Shown: positions 56,127-64,000 of the stretch, in pieces
Position numbering within the stretch: the stretch's first letter is position 1
Layout: each line of letters begins with the position of its first letter
From: JBDIVL01 sp039794405
GTDB taxonomy: Bacteria > Planctomycetota > Brocadiia > Brocadiales > Brocadiaceae
Length of the DNA: 64,000 nt
Assembly (NCBI GenBank): GCA_039794405.1
Contig: JBDIVL010000006.1
Location: 46,308 to 110,307 of the forward strand
Reading direction: 5' to 3'
Translations under genes and position numbers: made by a program
The notes under the pieces: model-generated
What the model was told of the DNA's origin: nothing
Database searches by the model: none
The model's input: the letters and a program-made list of their open reading frames with translations, nothing else

Positions 56127-57161
56127 CTAGGTATGGATTACTTTGATTTGGGAGAGATCGTCTATTCCTAGTCCTAACATGGCAGCCGTTGAAATGTATT
56201 TTGGCTCCCGCCTTGCCTGTTTTAATGACGGGAGTTTCATTTCCGTTCGCTTTTCTTCTATGATAGCGTGGCATACGCGGTCGAAGGCTACAGGGTCACG
56301 CCCAACAATAATGCCGTTGAAATTCCACGTCCATTGCGGTTTATAGCCCGGACCACCATTGTACTGTGCCAGAAGGGCGTCACCTACAATGAGCCTCACT
56401 TTATCCTTAATATAAGGATGAGTATTTAGCTCTGCAATAAAGGGATTACAATTGTTTCCATGATATTTATTCGGGTTATGGATAACGCCAAAAAAATTTT
56501 TCATAGCTGAACTTACACCTGCAAGATCATGGTCTTTTAAGACAGGAACGTTGATAATAGCCGTACAAAGACGGGAGACTATTTTGCTGAAGCAAGTTCC
56601 TACACTACCCACTAATTCTGGTTCAGCATCATAACCGCCTCCCGGAAGTTCATCAGTGCCAAAGCATTGGACACCATCTACCATGTGCCGGGTACGAAAT
56701 CCGGCCATTTCAAGTTCGCGGTTGAATCGTTCAAAAACAATGATGTTTTTATCTTTAACTCCTGCCAGTTTTAAACCATGTAAGATAGATTCAACAACTG
56801 CAACATGGGGAGACATCTTTTTGCCGGAAAGGCAGTTCAGCTTTATGCCAACAATATCACTGGGTTTAAATAGCGTTTGCCATGCCTTTTCCTGTGATGC
56901 GGTTTGTGTCAACTGTATCACAGCTTTCTGTATCATGTTTGAAACCGTAGTTTCTTTTATATTTCCTGTTTCAGCGAAAGGCTTATCGTCACGTGCTATA
57001 ACGATAGTAGGCTGGCTGGTTGTGGATATAACGTTATCTCCCCATGTGATAATGGAGTTATGATCTGTTAGATATTTTCCGATGATCGTAGAGGCAAAGA
57101 TTCCACCACCGATCTTTATCGTCTTCTTGAGGAATAATCTTCTTTCTTTGTTTACTCTCAT
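56127..57161 (-). CDS. Tat-exported DUF362 domain protein
   Basis: This 344-residue protein has a twin-arginine-type signal (ERRLFLKKTIKIGGGIFAS), so it should fold in the cytoplasm with a cofactor and be exported. The DUF362 core has DIVGIKLNCLSGKKMSP, IIVFERFNREL, INVPVLKDHDLAGVSSAMKN and RLIVGDALLAQY with GGPGYKPQ. No ferredoxin cysteines are visible. The family is often annotated as an Fe-S or metal-related protein without proven function. It is divergent from the other DUF362 protein at 29879. Confidence 0.9.
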   Translation of the reverse strand: MRVNKERRLFLKKTIKIGGGIFASTIIGKYLTDHNSIITWGDNVISTTSQPTIVIARDDKPFAETGNIKETTVSNMIQKAVIQLTQTASQEKAWQTLFKPSDIVGIKLNCLSGKKMSPHVAVVESILHGLKLAGVKDKNIIVFERFNRELEMAGFRTRHMVDGVQCFGTDELPGGGYDAEPELVGSVGTCFSKIVSRLCTAIINVPVLKDHDLAGVSSAMKNFFGVIHNPNKYHGNNCNPFIAELNTHPYIKDKVRLIVGDALLAQYNGGPGYKPQWTWNFNGIIVGRDPVAFDRVCHAIIEEKRTEMKLPSLKQARREPKYISTAAMLGLGIDDLSQIKVIHT

Positions 57162-57288
57162 AACCTTAAATTCACATATAATGAATTCAAAACAAGGGTA
57201 TGTTACAACATGTTTCTGTGGACTGGTGCTTACTGTATGTGAAAGCCTCTTAATGCTTGGCTTATAATAAATATAATGGGATAAGATG

Positions 57289-58749
57289 TCAATAAGGTTG
57301 TTTTTGTTTTTTCTTCGGATGACTGCTCTTTCTTTTTGTTTTTTTTCTTATACTCATCAGTTGCCGAAATGATGGAAAGATCTCAAATTCAGTATTTACA
57401 CCCTCTAACGGTCTAACACCGAGTACACTAAAGAGGAGTTCAACGCTGGATGCCTTTTTTGTTGATGCACGAACTTCAGCGAAATGTCGTGAGAGGAAAA
57501 AATCCGCAAGAAAGCGGAGAATACCGGAAATTAAGAACAATGTTAGCAGCCGGTATCCCCAAAGAGGTGGTATTCGTTCTGCTAAAAAGCCACCGAGTGA
57601 AGCGCCAGCAAAGATAGCAGTACCATTAATTAAATTGAAATAACCCAAACACCTCAATCGTTTGTGTGGAGTTACTGAATCATATATGAAATTTGTTGTA
57701 CAGAGGTTGAAACCGCTCCAGATAAAACCGGCAAGGGCATTTGTTGCCGCTAAATAAAATGGGCTTGAAGAAAAGAGCCATAAGATCGGAACTACAGGAA
57801 TAAGAAAGCTTGAAATTTTCAAAATTCTTGCGTTACCTAAAGCATCCGCATGTCTACCCCATATGGGGAAGGCAATAAGACCCGCAATAACACCGGAAAG
57901 ATGCACTACCATGTAAGTGAGATAACTAAAGTGAAGGTCACGGAGCATATAGATATTAAAATAGGGATTCGCAAGTTGTACTGCAAAACTAATGCTTGCA
58001 ACATAGAAAATGAACCTTACAAAATTACTTTCCCGAAAGCGTAGAAGAAATTTTGCAAACGTAAAATCACTATCCGGTGATTTGTGCATTGGCAGATCAA
58101 CCATTTTTGACATATAGTAAAATGATGCAAAACGAAAGGCTGCTGCCGCAAGAAAAACTAAAAAGAAGCCCGCCGGGAGGGATGTCGTTTTCATGAAAGA
58201 GAGTAAAGCTCCCCATAAGCAGAGACCCATGACACTAGAGATCCCTATTGCACGTGATCTGTCTCCGAAATAAAGTCCACGTTGATTTGGAGGAAGGTAA
58301 TCACTTACAAGACTCCCCCAGGAAGGCCCGATTATAGTTCCTAAAGTTCCAAAGAGAGTAATAAAAAAAGTGAGAATGAGGATGTTTTTTGGGAAATGAA
58401 AGAGAGAAAACATCGAGATAAGGAATAAGGTAATCGTTTGAATTCCTATTCCGAATAGCAGCAAGCGTAAACGGCTGTTGTCTGCAAGCCTGACAGCTTT
58501 TACTGCAAATAATTGGGAAACGGAAGCAAACAAAGGCGGGACTGCGATGAGAAATCCAATCTGCTGGCTCGTTGCGCCAAGGAAGAGGGCATAGGGAACA
58601 AGGTAATAATCTAATATGCCCATCGTAATAGATGTAGTAATTCCCTCTATCCAGCAGTAATGAAGACTTTCGCTGATCTTTACGGCTAATGATGCATCCG
58701 TATCTGAATTTGCGAGAGGGGCCAAGTTTTTTTTGTTTTCTGATTCCAT
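57289..58749 (-). CDS. Major facilitator superfamily transporter
   Basis: This protein of about 486 residues has around twelve hydrophobic segments in two halves. The first half contains IDLGFLI-like loop sequence and YLPPNQRGLYFGDRS between TM4 and TM5; the second half starts near FVRFIFYVASISF. The basic C-terminal tail (RKKTKRKSSHPKKKQK) is cytoplasmic. The start MESENKK at 58749 is preferred over 58776. The substrate cannot be predicted. The gene stands alone between the DUF362 gene and the ABC exporter. Confidence 0.88.
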   Translation of the reverse strand: MESENKKNLAPLANSDTDASLAVKISESLHYCWIEGITTSITMGILDYYLVPYALFLGATSQQIGFLIAVPPLFASVSQLFAVKAVRLADNSRLRLLLFGIGIQTITLFLISMFSLFHFPKNILILTFFITLFGTLGTIIGPSWGSLVSDYLPPNQRGLYFGDRSRAIGISSVMGLCLWGALLSFMKTTSLPAGFFLVFLAAAAFRFASFYYMSKMVDLPMHKSPDSDFTFAKFLLRFRESNFVRFIFYVASISFAVQLANPYFNIYMLRDLHFSYLTYMVVHLSGVIAGLIAFPIWGRHADALGNARILKISSFLIPVVPILWLFSSSPFYLAATNALAGFIWSGFNLCTTNFIYDSVTPHKRLRCLGYFNLINGTAIFAGASLGGFLAERIPPLWGYRLLTLFLISGILRFLADFFLSRHFAEVRASTKKASSVELLFSVLGVRPLEGVNTEFEIFPSFRQLMSIRKKTKRKSSHPKKKQKQPY

Positions 58750-58776
58750 CAAAATATATCCTGACATATGAAACAA

Positions 58777-59112
58777 GTTATCGTTGATTTTTGTTTATTT
58801 GCCCGAAAAGGCTGGAAATAGACGTAATATGGCAGAGTATAAAGTCTATCACATATTATACGGAGATCGCAAGTAAACTTATATTCTGTGTCCAGCGGAA
58901 AAATAAAAATTACTTTGGAAAATTTCCATGAAAAGCTGGTTACGGGGCAAAAAATTTAGAGTAATGTAATAGACGATATTGTGATGATCAAGAGTGAAAG
59001 GCAGATATTGGTAATCAGAAAAAATAAACGAAAAAAACAGGCAGAACATATAAAATAATCCAATGAAATGCAAACTTTTTCACCGCTCAGGCTAAAAAAA
59101 GCCCGTAGCTAC
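58777..59112. other. Intergenic region, nothing recognised
   Basis: About 335 bp of AT-rich sequence separate the MFS gene and the HlyD gene, both on the minus strand. A weak GGCT...AGCC hairpin with a T-run (minus strand, near 59088) could end the exporter operon. Confidence 0.35.
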
Positions 59113-60087
59113 TCAATCTGATGAGTTTGTTGCATTAAAGCCTAATACCTGCGTTTGGTTAGTTGCTTCAATAAATACATCCATCTGTTGACCAACAAAT
59201 ATAGGCAAATTATTCTGCTCAATGCGGTAAATGGCTTGCAGGACACGGGTATCCACACGTTCTGTACTGTCGCCAGTAAGAGATTTTTTAGGAATGACAT
59301 ACGGCTCAAACCGTACAAACTTCAAAGGTGTTGCTATCTCCCGGTTTCCACGCAGAAACGCTACCGCTGGTGCTGACCAGTGTACCCGCCATGCATCGTT
59401 TTCATCTATATCAACCCTGACATGGAGAGGGTCTACATTACCAATAAGTACTAAAGGTGTTTCATTAAAATTTGCTGTGGCGAATTCTCCACGATGAACC
59501 TTCATTTGTAGGATTTTGCCATCGACCGGGGCACGCACGATAATCCTTTCGAGGTTGGTTTTCGTTTCCTCTAATTTTGCCTTTGCTGATGCAACTTCCT
59601 CCTTTGCTTGAGTTAATTTTGAAGCGGCAATTTGTACTGCATACCGGTGCCTGTCCAATTCATCAATACTGATAACATGTTTGTTTGCAAGAATTTCAGC
59701 CCTGCCATGCTGGTTTTTCATATCGTCAAGGGAAGCCTTTGCAACCTTGACACCTGCTATTGCCACACGGAGTGCCATTTTCTGTGTTTCTTGTTGTGAC
59801 TTCAGTTCCCGATCATCCAGTTTAAATAAGGGATTCCCCGCTTTAACATTACTACCAACAGAAACATATGTCTCTGATACAACACCACTGATAAGGGTAC
59901 CAACGGAGATATTCTCCGTGTTAGCCTCTACGATACCTGAACCTGCAACAGATGACTGGTATGGCGGTATAGCCGGATTCACAACGGGGGGAGTGGGAGG
60001 TATATTCTTGTTGCCGTTTATGACAGTAAATACAGCAAACATAAAACCAAAGAATGCAAGGATAGGAAGAAAGTATTTTCTTGTCAT
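59113..60087 (-). CDS. HlyD-family membrane fusion protein
   Basis: This 324-residue periplasmic adaptor is anchored by one N-terminal membrane helix (YFLPILAFFGFMFAVFTVI). Lipoyl/barrel-sandwich halves flank a coiled-coil hairpin (QETQKMALRVAIAGVK to KLEETKTNLERI), with VRAPVDGKILQMKVHRGEF after it. It is the third gene of the minus-strand operon permease-ATPase-HlyD, 9 bp after the ATPase, and resembles DevB-type partners. It would link the inner-membrane ABC pump to an outer-membrane channel not encoded here. Confidence 0.93.
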   Translation of the reverse strand: MTRKYFLPILAFFGFMFAVFTVINGNKNIPPTPPVVNPAIPPYQSSVAGSGIVEANTENISVGTLISGVVSETYVSVGSNVKAGNPLFKLDDRELKSQQETQKMALRVAIAGVKVAKASLDDMKNQHGRAEILANKHVISIDELDRHRYAVQIAASKLTQAKEEVASAKAKLEETKTNLERIIVRAPVDGKILQMKVHRGEFATANFNETPLVLIGNVDPLHVRVDIDENDAWRVHWSAPAVAFLRGNREIATPLKFVRFEPYVIPKKSLTGDSTERVDTRVLQAIYRIEQNNLPIFVGQQMDVFIEATNQTQVLGFNATNSSD

Positions 60088-60096
60088 GAAAATTTC

Positions 60097-60825
60097 CTAA
60101 TTCTTTTTTTTATCTGATAGGTAATGGAATGAACTCGTTACAAGAGTGACACGTCCGTCGTCCATTTTGGCAATACGGTCTGCAAACTCAAAAATGCGGG
60201 CATCGTGAGTGACTACGATTAATGCGCGATCTGTCCCAACGGCAATTTCGCACAAAAGTTCCATAATTTTGTGACCAGTCTCATGGTCAAGTGCGCTTGT
60301 TGGCTCATCACAGACAATAAGTTTCGGATTGTGTATGATTGCGCGGGCGATGGCAATGCGCTGCTGCTGGCCACCTGACAACTCTTCTGGCCGGGAGAGT
60401 GAACGATCACCAAGCCCAACGCGGTCAAGGATTTCATGTGCCCTGTTGATTGCTTCACGGCGCCTTACACCCTGAATTAAGAGAGGTACCGCAACGTTTT
60501 CAACTGCCGAAAGCGCCGGGATCAGGTTGAACATCTGGAAGACAAATCCGATATTCTGTCCCCGGTACCGTGTTTTCTCATAACGGTTCATGTGTGAGAA
60601 ATCACGGTCAAATATCGAGCATTCGCCATGGTCCTGGCCAAGAACTCCAGCAATAATAGAAATCAACGTAGTCTTGCCACTCCCTGAAGGTCCAACCAAC
60701 ATCATATGTTCACCGGCATGAATTTCCAGATCCACGCCATTGAGGGCGTGTACCTCTGTGCTGCCAGTTCCGTAAGTTTTTGTTACTCCTTTGCACCGTA
60801 CTACAACAGTAGCTTTTTTCATCAT
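60097..60825 (-). CDS. ABC transporter ATP-binding protein (MacB/LolD/DevA type)
   Basis: This 242-residue ATPase drives the exporter. Walker A is GPSGSGKTTLI, the Q-loop region is NIGFVFQMFNLIPALSAVENV, the signature is ELSGGQQQRIAIARAI, Walker B is LIVCDEPTSALD and the switch His is in VVTHDARI. The start is ATG 60825, one base after the permease stop; the longer frame would overlap the permease by 20 bp. Its sequence class pairs with FtsX-like permeases. Confidence 0.95.
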   Translation of the reverse strand: MMKKATVVVRCKGVTKTYGTGSTEVHALNGVDLEIHAGEHMMLVGPSGSGKTTLISIIAGVLGQDHGECSIFDRDFSHMNRYEKTRYRGQNIGFVFQMFNLIPALSAVENVAVPLLIQGVRRREAINRAHEILDRVGLGDRSLSRPEELSGGQQQRIAIARAIIHNPKLIVCDEPTSALDHETGHKIMELLCEIAVGTDRALIVVTHDARIFEFADRIAKMDDGRVTLVTSSFHYLSDKKKN

Positions 60826-60826
60826 A

Positions 60827-61984
60827 TTATGAATTCTTAAAAACAATTGCTGGTTCTAACCGCAGTACCTTTAGTATACTGAGGACGGCCGATGCAGCAC
60901 AGATCAGTGTTATAGCAGCTGCACTGACAAGCAGCAGTTGCCACGGTAACCGGAAGGAGAGTTCTGTTCTTCCTGACAAAAGACCTATTGCCGAGGCAGC
61001 CCCGACACCCAGCCCGTATCCAATGCCTCCTACCATTCCTGCTTGAAGTAAAACCATCCGCAGCAAGATGCGGTCTGAAGCACCCATGGCCTTCAGTGTT
61101 CCGAAATAACGAATATTATCCAGGGTAAAATTATAAAAGGTTTGTCCGGCAATGGCAATACCTACGATAAAACCAAGAATGACTGTAGTACCAAAATTTA
61201 TGGGAATGCCAGTGTATTTCATGAAATAACGTACCGTGAGGTTTTTAAACTCGTCACTTGTATAAGCTGCTAAACCTGTTGAATCACTGATACGCTGGCA
61301 TAATTGGCAGAGGTCCTGGCCTGGCTTTGCTTTCACAAGGACAAATGACATCAATTTACGTTCCCGAGGTGCAAAGATAGTTGCCCGGGAGAATGTTGTA
61401 TAAATTACTGGCTGCGATTGGAATGGCCTCTGTACACGGCAGATTCCAACTACGACAGCGCGATGGTCATTTAATTCCAGAGTATCACCTATTTTAAGTG
61501 GTACACGTTTCCCATCCGGTAGTTTGGTTGCTAGTTTTCCTGCTGCACCTACAATATCAATAATGATGGCATCACTGCGGCGTAGGTCAGCAAGCTGCCC
61601 TTGCAGAATGTGAGGTGGCCCTCCAATTAATGTCTCATCGTCTAATCCAATGACATGGCATGCCTGAAAAGTTCCGTTGGTGAGTCTTGCCTTTAACAAT
61701 CCTTTATATAGTGGGACAGCCCATGCAACACCTTCAACACTGCGAACGCGGAGTGAATCAGTTTCCTTCAACGGTTTAAGGTCATCTATGTACTGTACCA
61801 TGGGATCCATTACCCAAATATCAGGGAGTTGCGTATCTGTCAGGAAACCATATGTGCGGGTCATCAGGCCCATAAAGATGGCGGATTGTTGAGTGATAAG
61901 GAGTGAAGCGAACATCAGCCCAATGATAATGCCAAAATATTTGGCACGATTTCCTATAAGCATTTTCAATGCAATGAGGTTCAT
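60827..61984 (-). CDS. ABC transporter permease, FtsX/MacB/DevC type
   Basis: This 385-residue inner-membrane protein has the FtsX topology. One N-terminal TM (YFGIIIGLMFASLLITQQ) is followed by a large periplasmic domain (about 50-260) and three C-terminal TMs (LGFIVGIAIAGQTFYNF, AGMVGGIGYGLGVGAASAIG, LLLVSAAAITLICAASAVL). The start MNLIALKML at 61984 is chosen; the frame runs on to 62110 through unlikely sequence. It is the first gene of the exporter operon. An inverted-repeat operator candidate lies upstream at 62075-62120. Confidence 0.9.
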   Translation of the reverse strand: MNLIALKMLIGNRAKYFGIIIGLMFASLLITQQSAIFMGLMTRTYGFLTDTQLPDIWVMDPMVQYIDDLKPLKETDSLRVRSVEGVAWAVPLYKGLLKARLTNGTFQACHVIGLDDETLIGGPPHILQGQLADLRRSDAIIIDIVGAAGKLATKLPDGKRVPLKIGDTLELNDHRAVVVGICRVQRPFQSQPVIYTTFSRATIFAPRERKLMSFVLVKAKPGQDLCQLCQRISDSTGLAAYTSDEFKNLTVRYFMKYTGIPINFGTTVILGFIVGIAIAGQTFYNFTLDNIRYFGTLKAMGASDRILLRMVLLQAGMVGGIGYGLGVGAASAIGLLSGRTELSFRLPWQLLLVSAAAITLICAASAVLSILKVLRLEPAIVFKNS

Positions 61985-62074
61985 AATTTCAAAGCTTTTA
62001 GTATTAGGGTTAAACCAAAAAATTCGAGATACTATAATGATAGTTCGTATTCCCTGAAAGGCTTTTTCATGAAA

Positions 62075-62120
62075 TGTAAAACATACATTTAAAACAATAG
62101 TACAAAACATATGTTTTACA
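62075..62120. promoter_or_regulatory. Candidate operator: inverted repeat TGTAAAACATA ... TATGTTTTACA
   Basis: Two 11-bp arms in inverted orientation are separated by 24 bp. The right arm overlaps the perfect palindrome AAAACATATGTTTT. It lies about 90-135 bp upstream of the exporter operon start, between divergent transcription units. That position and symmetry fit a dimeric repressor site. The regulator is not encoded nearby. Confidence 0.45.
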
Positions 62121-62381
62121 AGTCAAGGAAAGAAAAAGTTACCGGATGGATAGAGTTATGGGCTCATATTCTTGAAGAAATTTGTATTGACATATAAGTT
62201 ATATGGTGTATTGTAAACCTAAGAGCTTATTCGAAAATTGTGTATCATTCCGAATTAGGAATTTCATAAGAATTTCAGCGCATGAAACCGTACAGAAATT
62301 TTCTGTATGTGTTTTCCGTGGTGAGAAATTACGAAGAAATTACTAAAAGGCCTAACTTTTTGGTAGAGGTCATAGGTTACC

Positions 62382-63065
62382 ATGAACGATATAATTTTTG
62401 AGGATAGACATGATGCGGGTCGTCAATTGGCGAAGGCATTAATAAAGCGCGGTTACCAAAATCAGCCACTTGTGGTACTTGGTATACCAAGGGGGGGTAT
62501 TGTTGTAGCCGATGAGATTGCCGGAGCCATGCCGGCTCCTCTGGACGTTATCATTGTTCGCAAGCTCAGGGCTCCATACCAACCTGAATTGGGTATCGGT
62601 GCGGTGGTTGATGGTAACAATATTTGTATTATCAATGAAGAGCTGATTAGCGAATCGGGTGCTTCACAAGATTATTTGAAACGTGAGATTGCGTACCAGG
62701 AAGAGGAGATTGCACGGCGGCTGCGTTTATATCGGGGTGACCGTCCGGCATTAGAGATCGCCGGGAAGACGGTTATCGTGGTCGATGACGGTATTGCAAC
62801 AGGTTATACCTTCCGGGCAGCCCTTGAAGGTCTTCGCCGGAGAAATCCTGCCCGTTTAATTGCTGCAGTCCCGGTTGCTGCTCAGAGTAGTGTTGATATG
62901 GTAAGTGATTTTGCGGATGAAGTAGTTTGCCTTAGTACACCTATTTCCTTTATTGCAGTAGGTGCCTGGTACCGTAATTTTGACCAGGTGAGTGATGAGG
63001 AAGCCATTGCGATTCTCCATCGTAACCTAGCTAAGTATAAGCCATCCAGTCCTGTGACCACCTAA
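62382..63065 (+). CDS. Phosphoribosyltransferase-domain protein
   Basis: This 227-residue type I PRTase-fold protein has VVLGIPRGGIVVADEIA, the variable VRKLRAPYQPELGIGAV, and the PRPP loop VIVVDDGIATGYTFRAAL. This subfamily is often found next to, or fused with, a dienelactone-hydrolase-like protein, and one follows here 128 bp downstream. A purine or nicotinate role has been proposed for such proteins, but the substrate is unknown. Confidence 0.92.
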   Translation: MNDIIFEDRHDAGRQLAKALIKRGYQNQPLVVLGIPRGGIVVADEIAGAMPAPLDVIIVRKLRAPYQPELGIGAVVDGNNICIINEELISESGASQDYLKREIAYQEEEIARRLRLYRGDRPALEIAGKTVIVVDDGIATGYTFRAALEGLRRRNPARLIAAVPVAAQSSVDMVSDFADEVVCLSTPISFIAVGAWYRNFDQVSDEEAIAILHRNLAKYKPSSPVTT

Positions 63066-63193
63066 AGAATCTGTGTTTTTACGATTGAGTATGACGTAAA
63101 ATCAAGATATATATTTTGCGGATATATCCTCCCTTATTTCCTGAAATCACAGTTTTAAGGGGTGTGTTACTCTCATAAAGGAAACCACAAACA

Positions 63194-63865
63194 ATGACTT
63201 TAAAGACGTCAAAGGAGAAACGTGAACCAGATGTAATGATTCCCACAGATGGCGTACAGTTGCAAGGAATTCTTTGCCTCCCTCCAAAATCGAAAGGTCT
63301 GGTTGTTTTTGCCCATGGTAGTGGCAGTGGACGTTTTAGTCCAAGGAATAATTATGTAGCTAGGGTTCTTCAGGATGCTGGCCTTGCTACTCTGCTGGTG
63401 GATCTCCTTGAAGAATCTGAGTCTTTGGATCGCCGGAAGGTCTTTGATATCGATCTCCTGGCTAAACGTCTTTTAGCAAGTGCACATTGGTTACGGGAAC
63501 AGGAAGAGACTCGCGTGCTTCCGCTTGGCTATTTTGGTGCAAGTACGGGCGCTGGTGCTGCTATTCAGGCTGCCGCTCGGGAGCCTGAAAATGTCGCTGC
63601 TGTTGTCTCCCGGGGTGGACGTCCGGATCTTGCCATGGATTATTTACCACATGTTCATGCCCCGACCCTTCTCATTGTTGGAGGTGAAGATGTACCGGTC
63701 ATTTCTTTGAACGAAGGAGCATATGCATGTTTGAAGTGTCCCAAAGAGCTTGTTATTGTTCCTGGCGCTACCCATCTTTTTGAAGAGCCTGGTACTCTGG
63801 AAAAGGTGGCCAAATTGGCTTGTGACTGGTTCGTTAGATATTTTCTTCCAGAGTCTAAACTATAA
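63194..63865 (+). CDS. Alpha/beta hydrolase (dienelactone-hydrolase-like)
   Basis: This 223-residue cytoplasmic hydrolase has the oxyanion-loop VFAHGSGSGRFSPRNNYVA, the nucleophile Ser in YFGASTGAGAAI, the acid in VGGEDVPVI and the catalytic His in PGATHLFEEPG. It pairs with the preceding phosphoribosyltransferase as in many genomes. An IS5-family element begins 8 bp after the stop, so this gene's downstream neighbourhood is disrupted, although the protein looks complete. Confidence 0.92.
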   Translation: MTLKTSKEKREPDVMIPTDGVQLQGILCLPPKSKGLVVFAHGSGSGRFSPRNNYVARVLQDAGLATLLVDLLEESESLDRRKVFDIDLLAKRLLASAHWLREQEETRVLPLGYFGASTGAGAAIQAAAREPENVAAVVSRGGRPDLAMDYLPHVHAPTLLIVGGEDVPVISLNEGAYACLKCPKELVIVPGATHLFEEPGTLEKVAKLACDWFVRYFLPESKL

Positions 63866-63873
63866 TATCAATA

Positions 63874-64000
63874 GGCTTTGTTGCACAAAGCCGTTAAAAA
63901 GACAGAATTTCCCATGATTGAGCAAATTTATGCGACAGCATAGCTTTGAGGCATTCCAAGTCTCATCATGAGATTTAAGATGGCAACCTTAATACCAGCT
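63874..64000 (-). mobile_element. IS5-family insertion sequence, one end (cut by window)
   Basis: The terminal repeat starts GGCTTTGTTGCACAAAGCC, similar to IS903/IS5-group ends (GGCTTTGTTG). The end of a transposase gene on the minus strand follows. Only about 127 bp are in the window, so the element's length and target duplication cannot be seen. Confidence 0.75.
63928..64000 (-). CDS. IS5-family transposase, C-terminal fragment (window edge)
   Basis: The visible 23 C-terminal residues include IKVAILNLMMRLGMPQSYAV, which matches the typical transposase tail (ILNRMT-LGMP-S). The stop is at 63928-63930. The rest lies beyond the window. Confidence 0.7.
   Translation of the reverse strand, partial: AGIKVAILNLMMRLGMPQSYAVA

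Noticed and set aside
55885..56274. Minus-strand frame of 129 codons overlapping the DUF362 gene end
   Set aside because: It overlaps conserved DUF362 C-terminal sequence and has a basic, low-complexity translation with no start signal.
59113..61984. Assignment of the exporter as a true heterocyst DevBCA system
   Set aside because: Architecture matches, but sequence resemblance is only at family level, so a generic HlyD/FtsX-type exporter is the safer call.

Overview
The window looks like chromosome from a Gram-negative environmental bacterium of moderate-to-low GC. The evidence is ADP-heptose-type GT9 transferases, a GmhB-like heptose phosphatase, an M48 lipoprotein protease and a tripartite HlyD exporter. 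The combination of extensive c-di-GMP signalling, a methyl-accepting protein (MCP) with a c-type heme motif and abundant intergenic repeats would fit an anammox planctomycete (Brocadia-like). No marker gene in the window proves that, so the assignment is an inference of moderate confidence.

Region 1 (1-26 kb) is a signalling island. It opens with the tail of an MCP, then a large Cache/HAMP/PAS/GAF/PAS/GGDEF/EAL protein and a Cache/PAS histidine kinase. After two tRNAs (Arg, His) comes a chemosensory operon: CheW, CheR-TPR, CheW, three MCPs, CheA-REC, CheB, REC-GAF, a small unknown protein and a pseudoREC-GAF-GGDEF-PilZ diguanylate cyclase. The core order matches the Wsp surface-sensing system, whose output is c-di-GMP rather than a flagellar motor. 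No cheY, cheC, cheD, cheZ or flagellar gene is present. A convergent REC-REC-GGDEF*-EAL protein closes the island. Four proteins here share one related Cache sensor.

Region 2 (26-37 kb) is an envelope glycan region on the plus strand: two GT9 enzymes, a GT4, an M48 lipoprotein protease, a DUF362 protein, an SDR, GmhB, a carbamoyltransferase, a GT2 and a DUF421 membrane protein.

Region 3 (37-49 kb) holds twin ferritin-like proteins and then a recognisable ebo cluster (eboB, eboC, eboF, eboD, eboE; no eboA seen). An FAD-dependent oxidoreductase and two tandem CsaB-like pyruvyl transferases follow. Ebo genes are known from cyanobacteria and algal endosymbionts, where they are tied to export of a metabolite to the periplasm. 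This is the most interesting locus in the window. The gaps between its genes are filled with modular palindromic repeats.

Region 4 (49-64 kb) carries four tRNAs (Arg, Lys, Leu, Gly), tig-clpP and a ComEA-like protein. The minus strand then has a pyruvate-kinase-C-like protein, a frameshifted GT87 pseudogene, a rhodanese, a MoeB/ThiF protein, a Tat-targeted DUF362 protein, an MFS transporter and a three-gene ABC/HlyD exporter. Plus-strand phosphoribosyltransferase and alpha/beta hydrolase genes follow. The window ends inside an IS5-family element.
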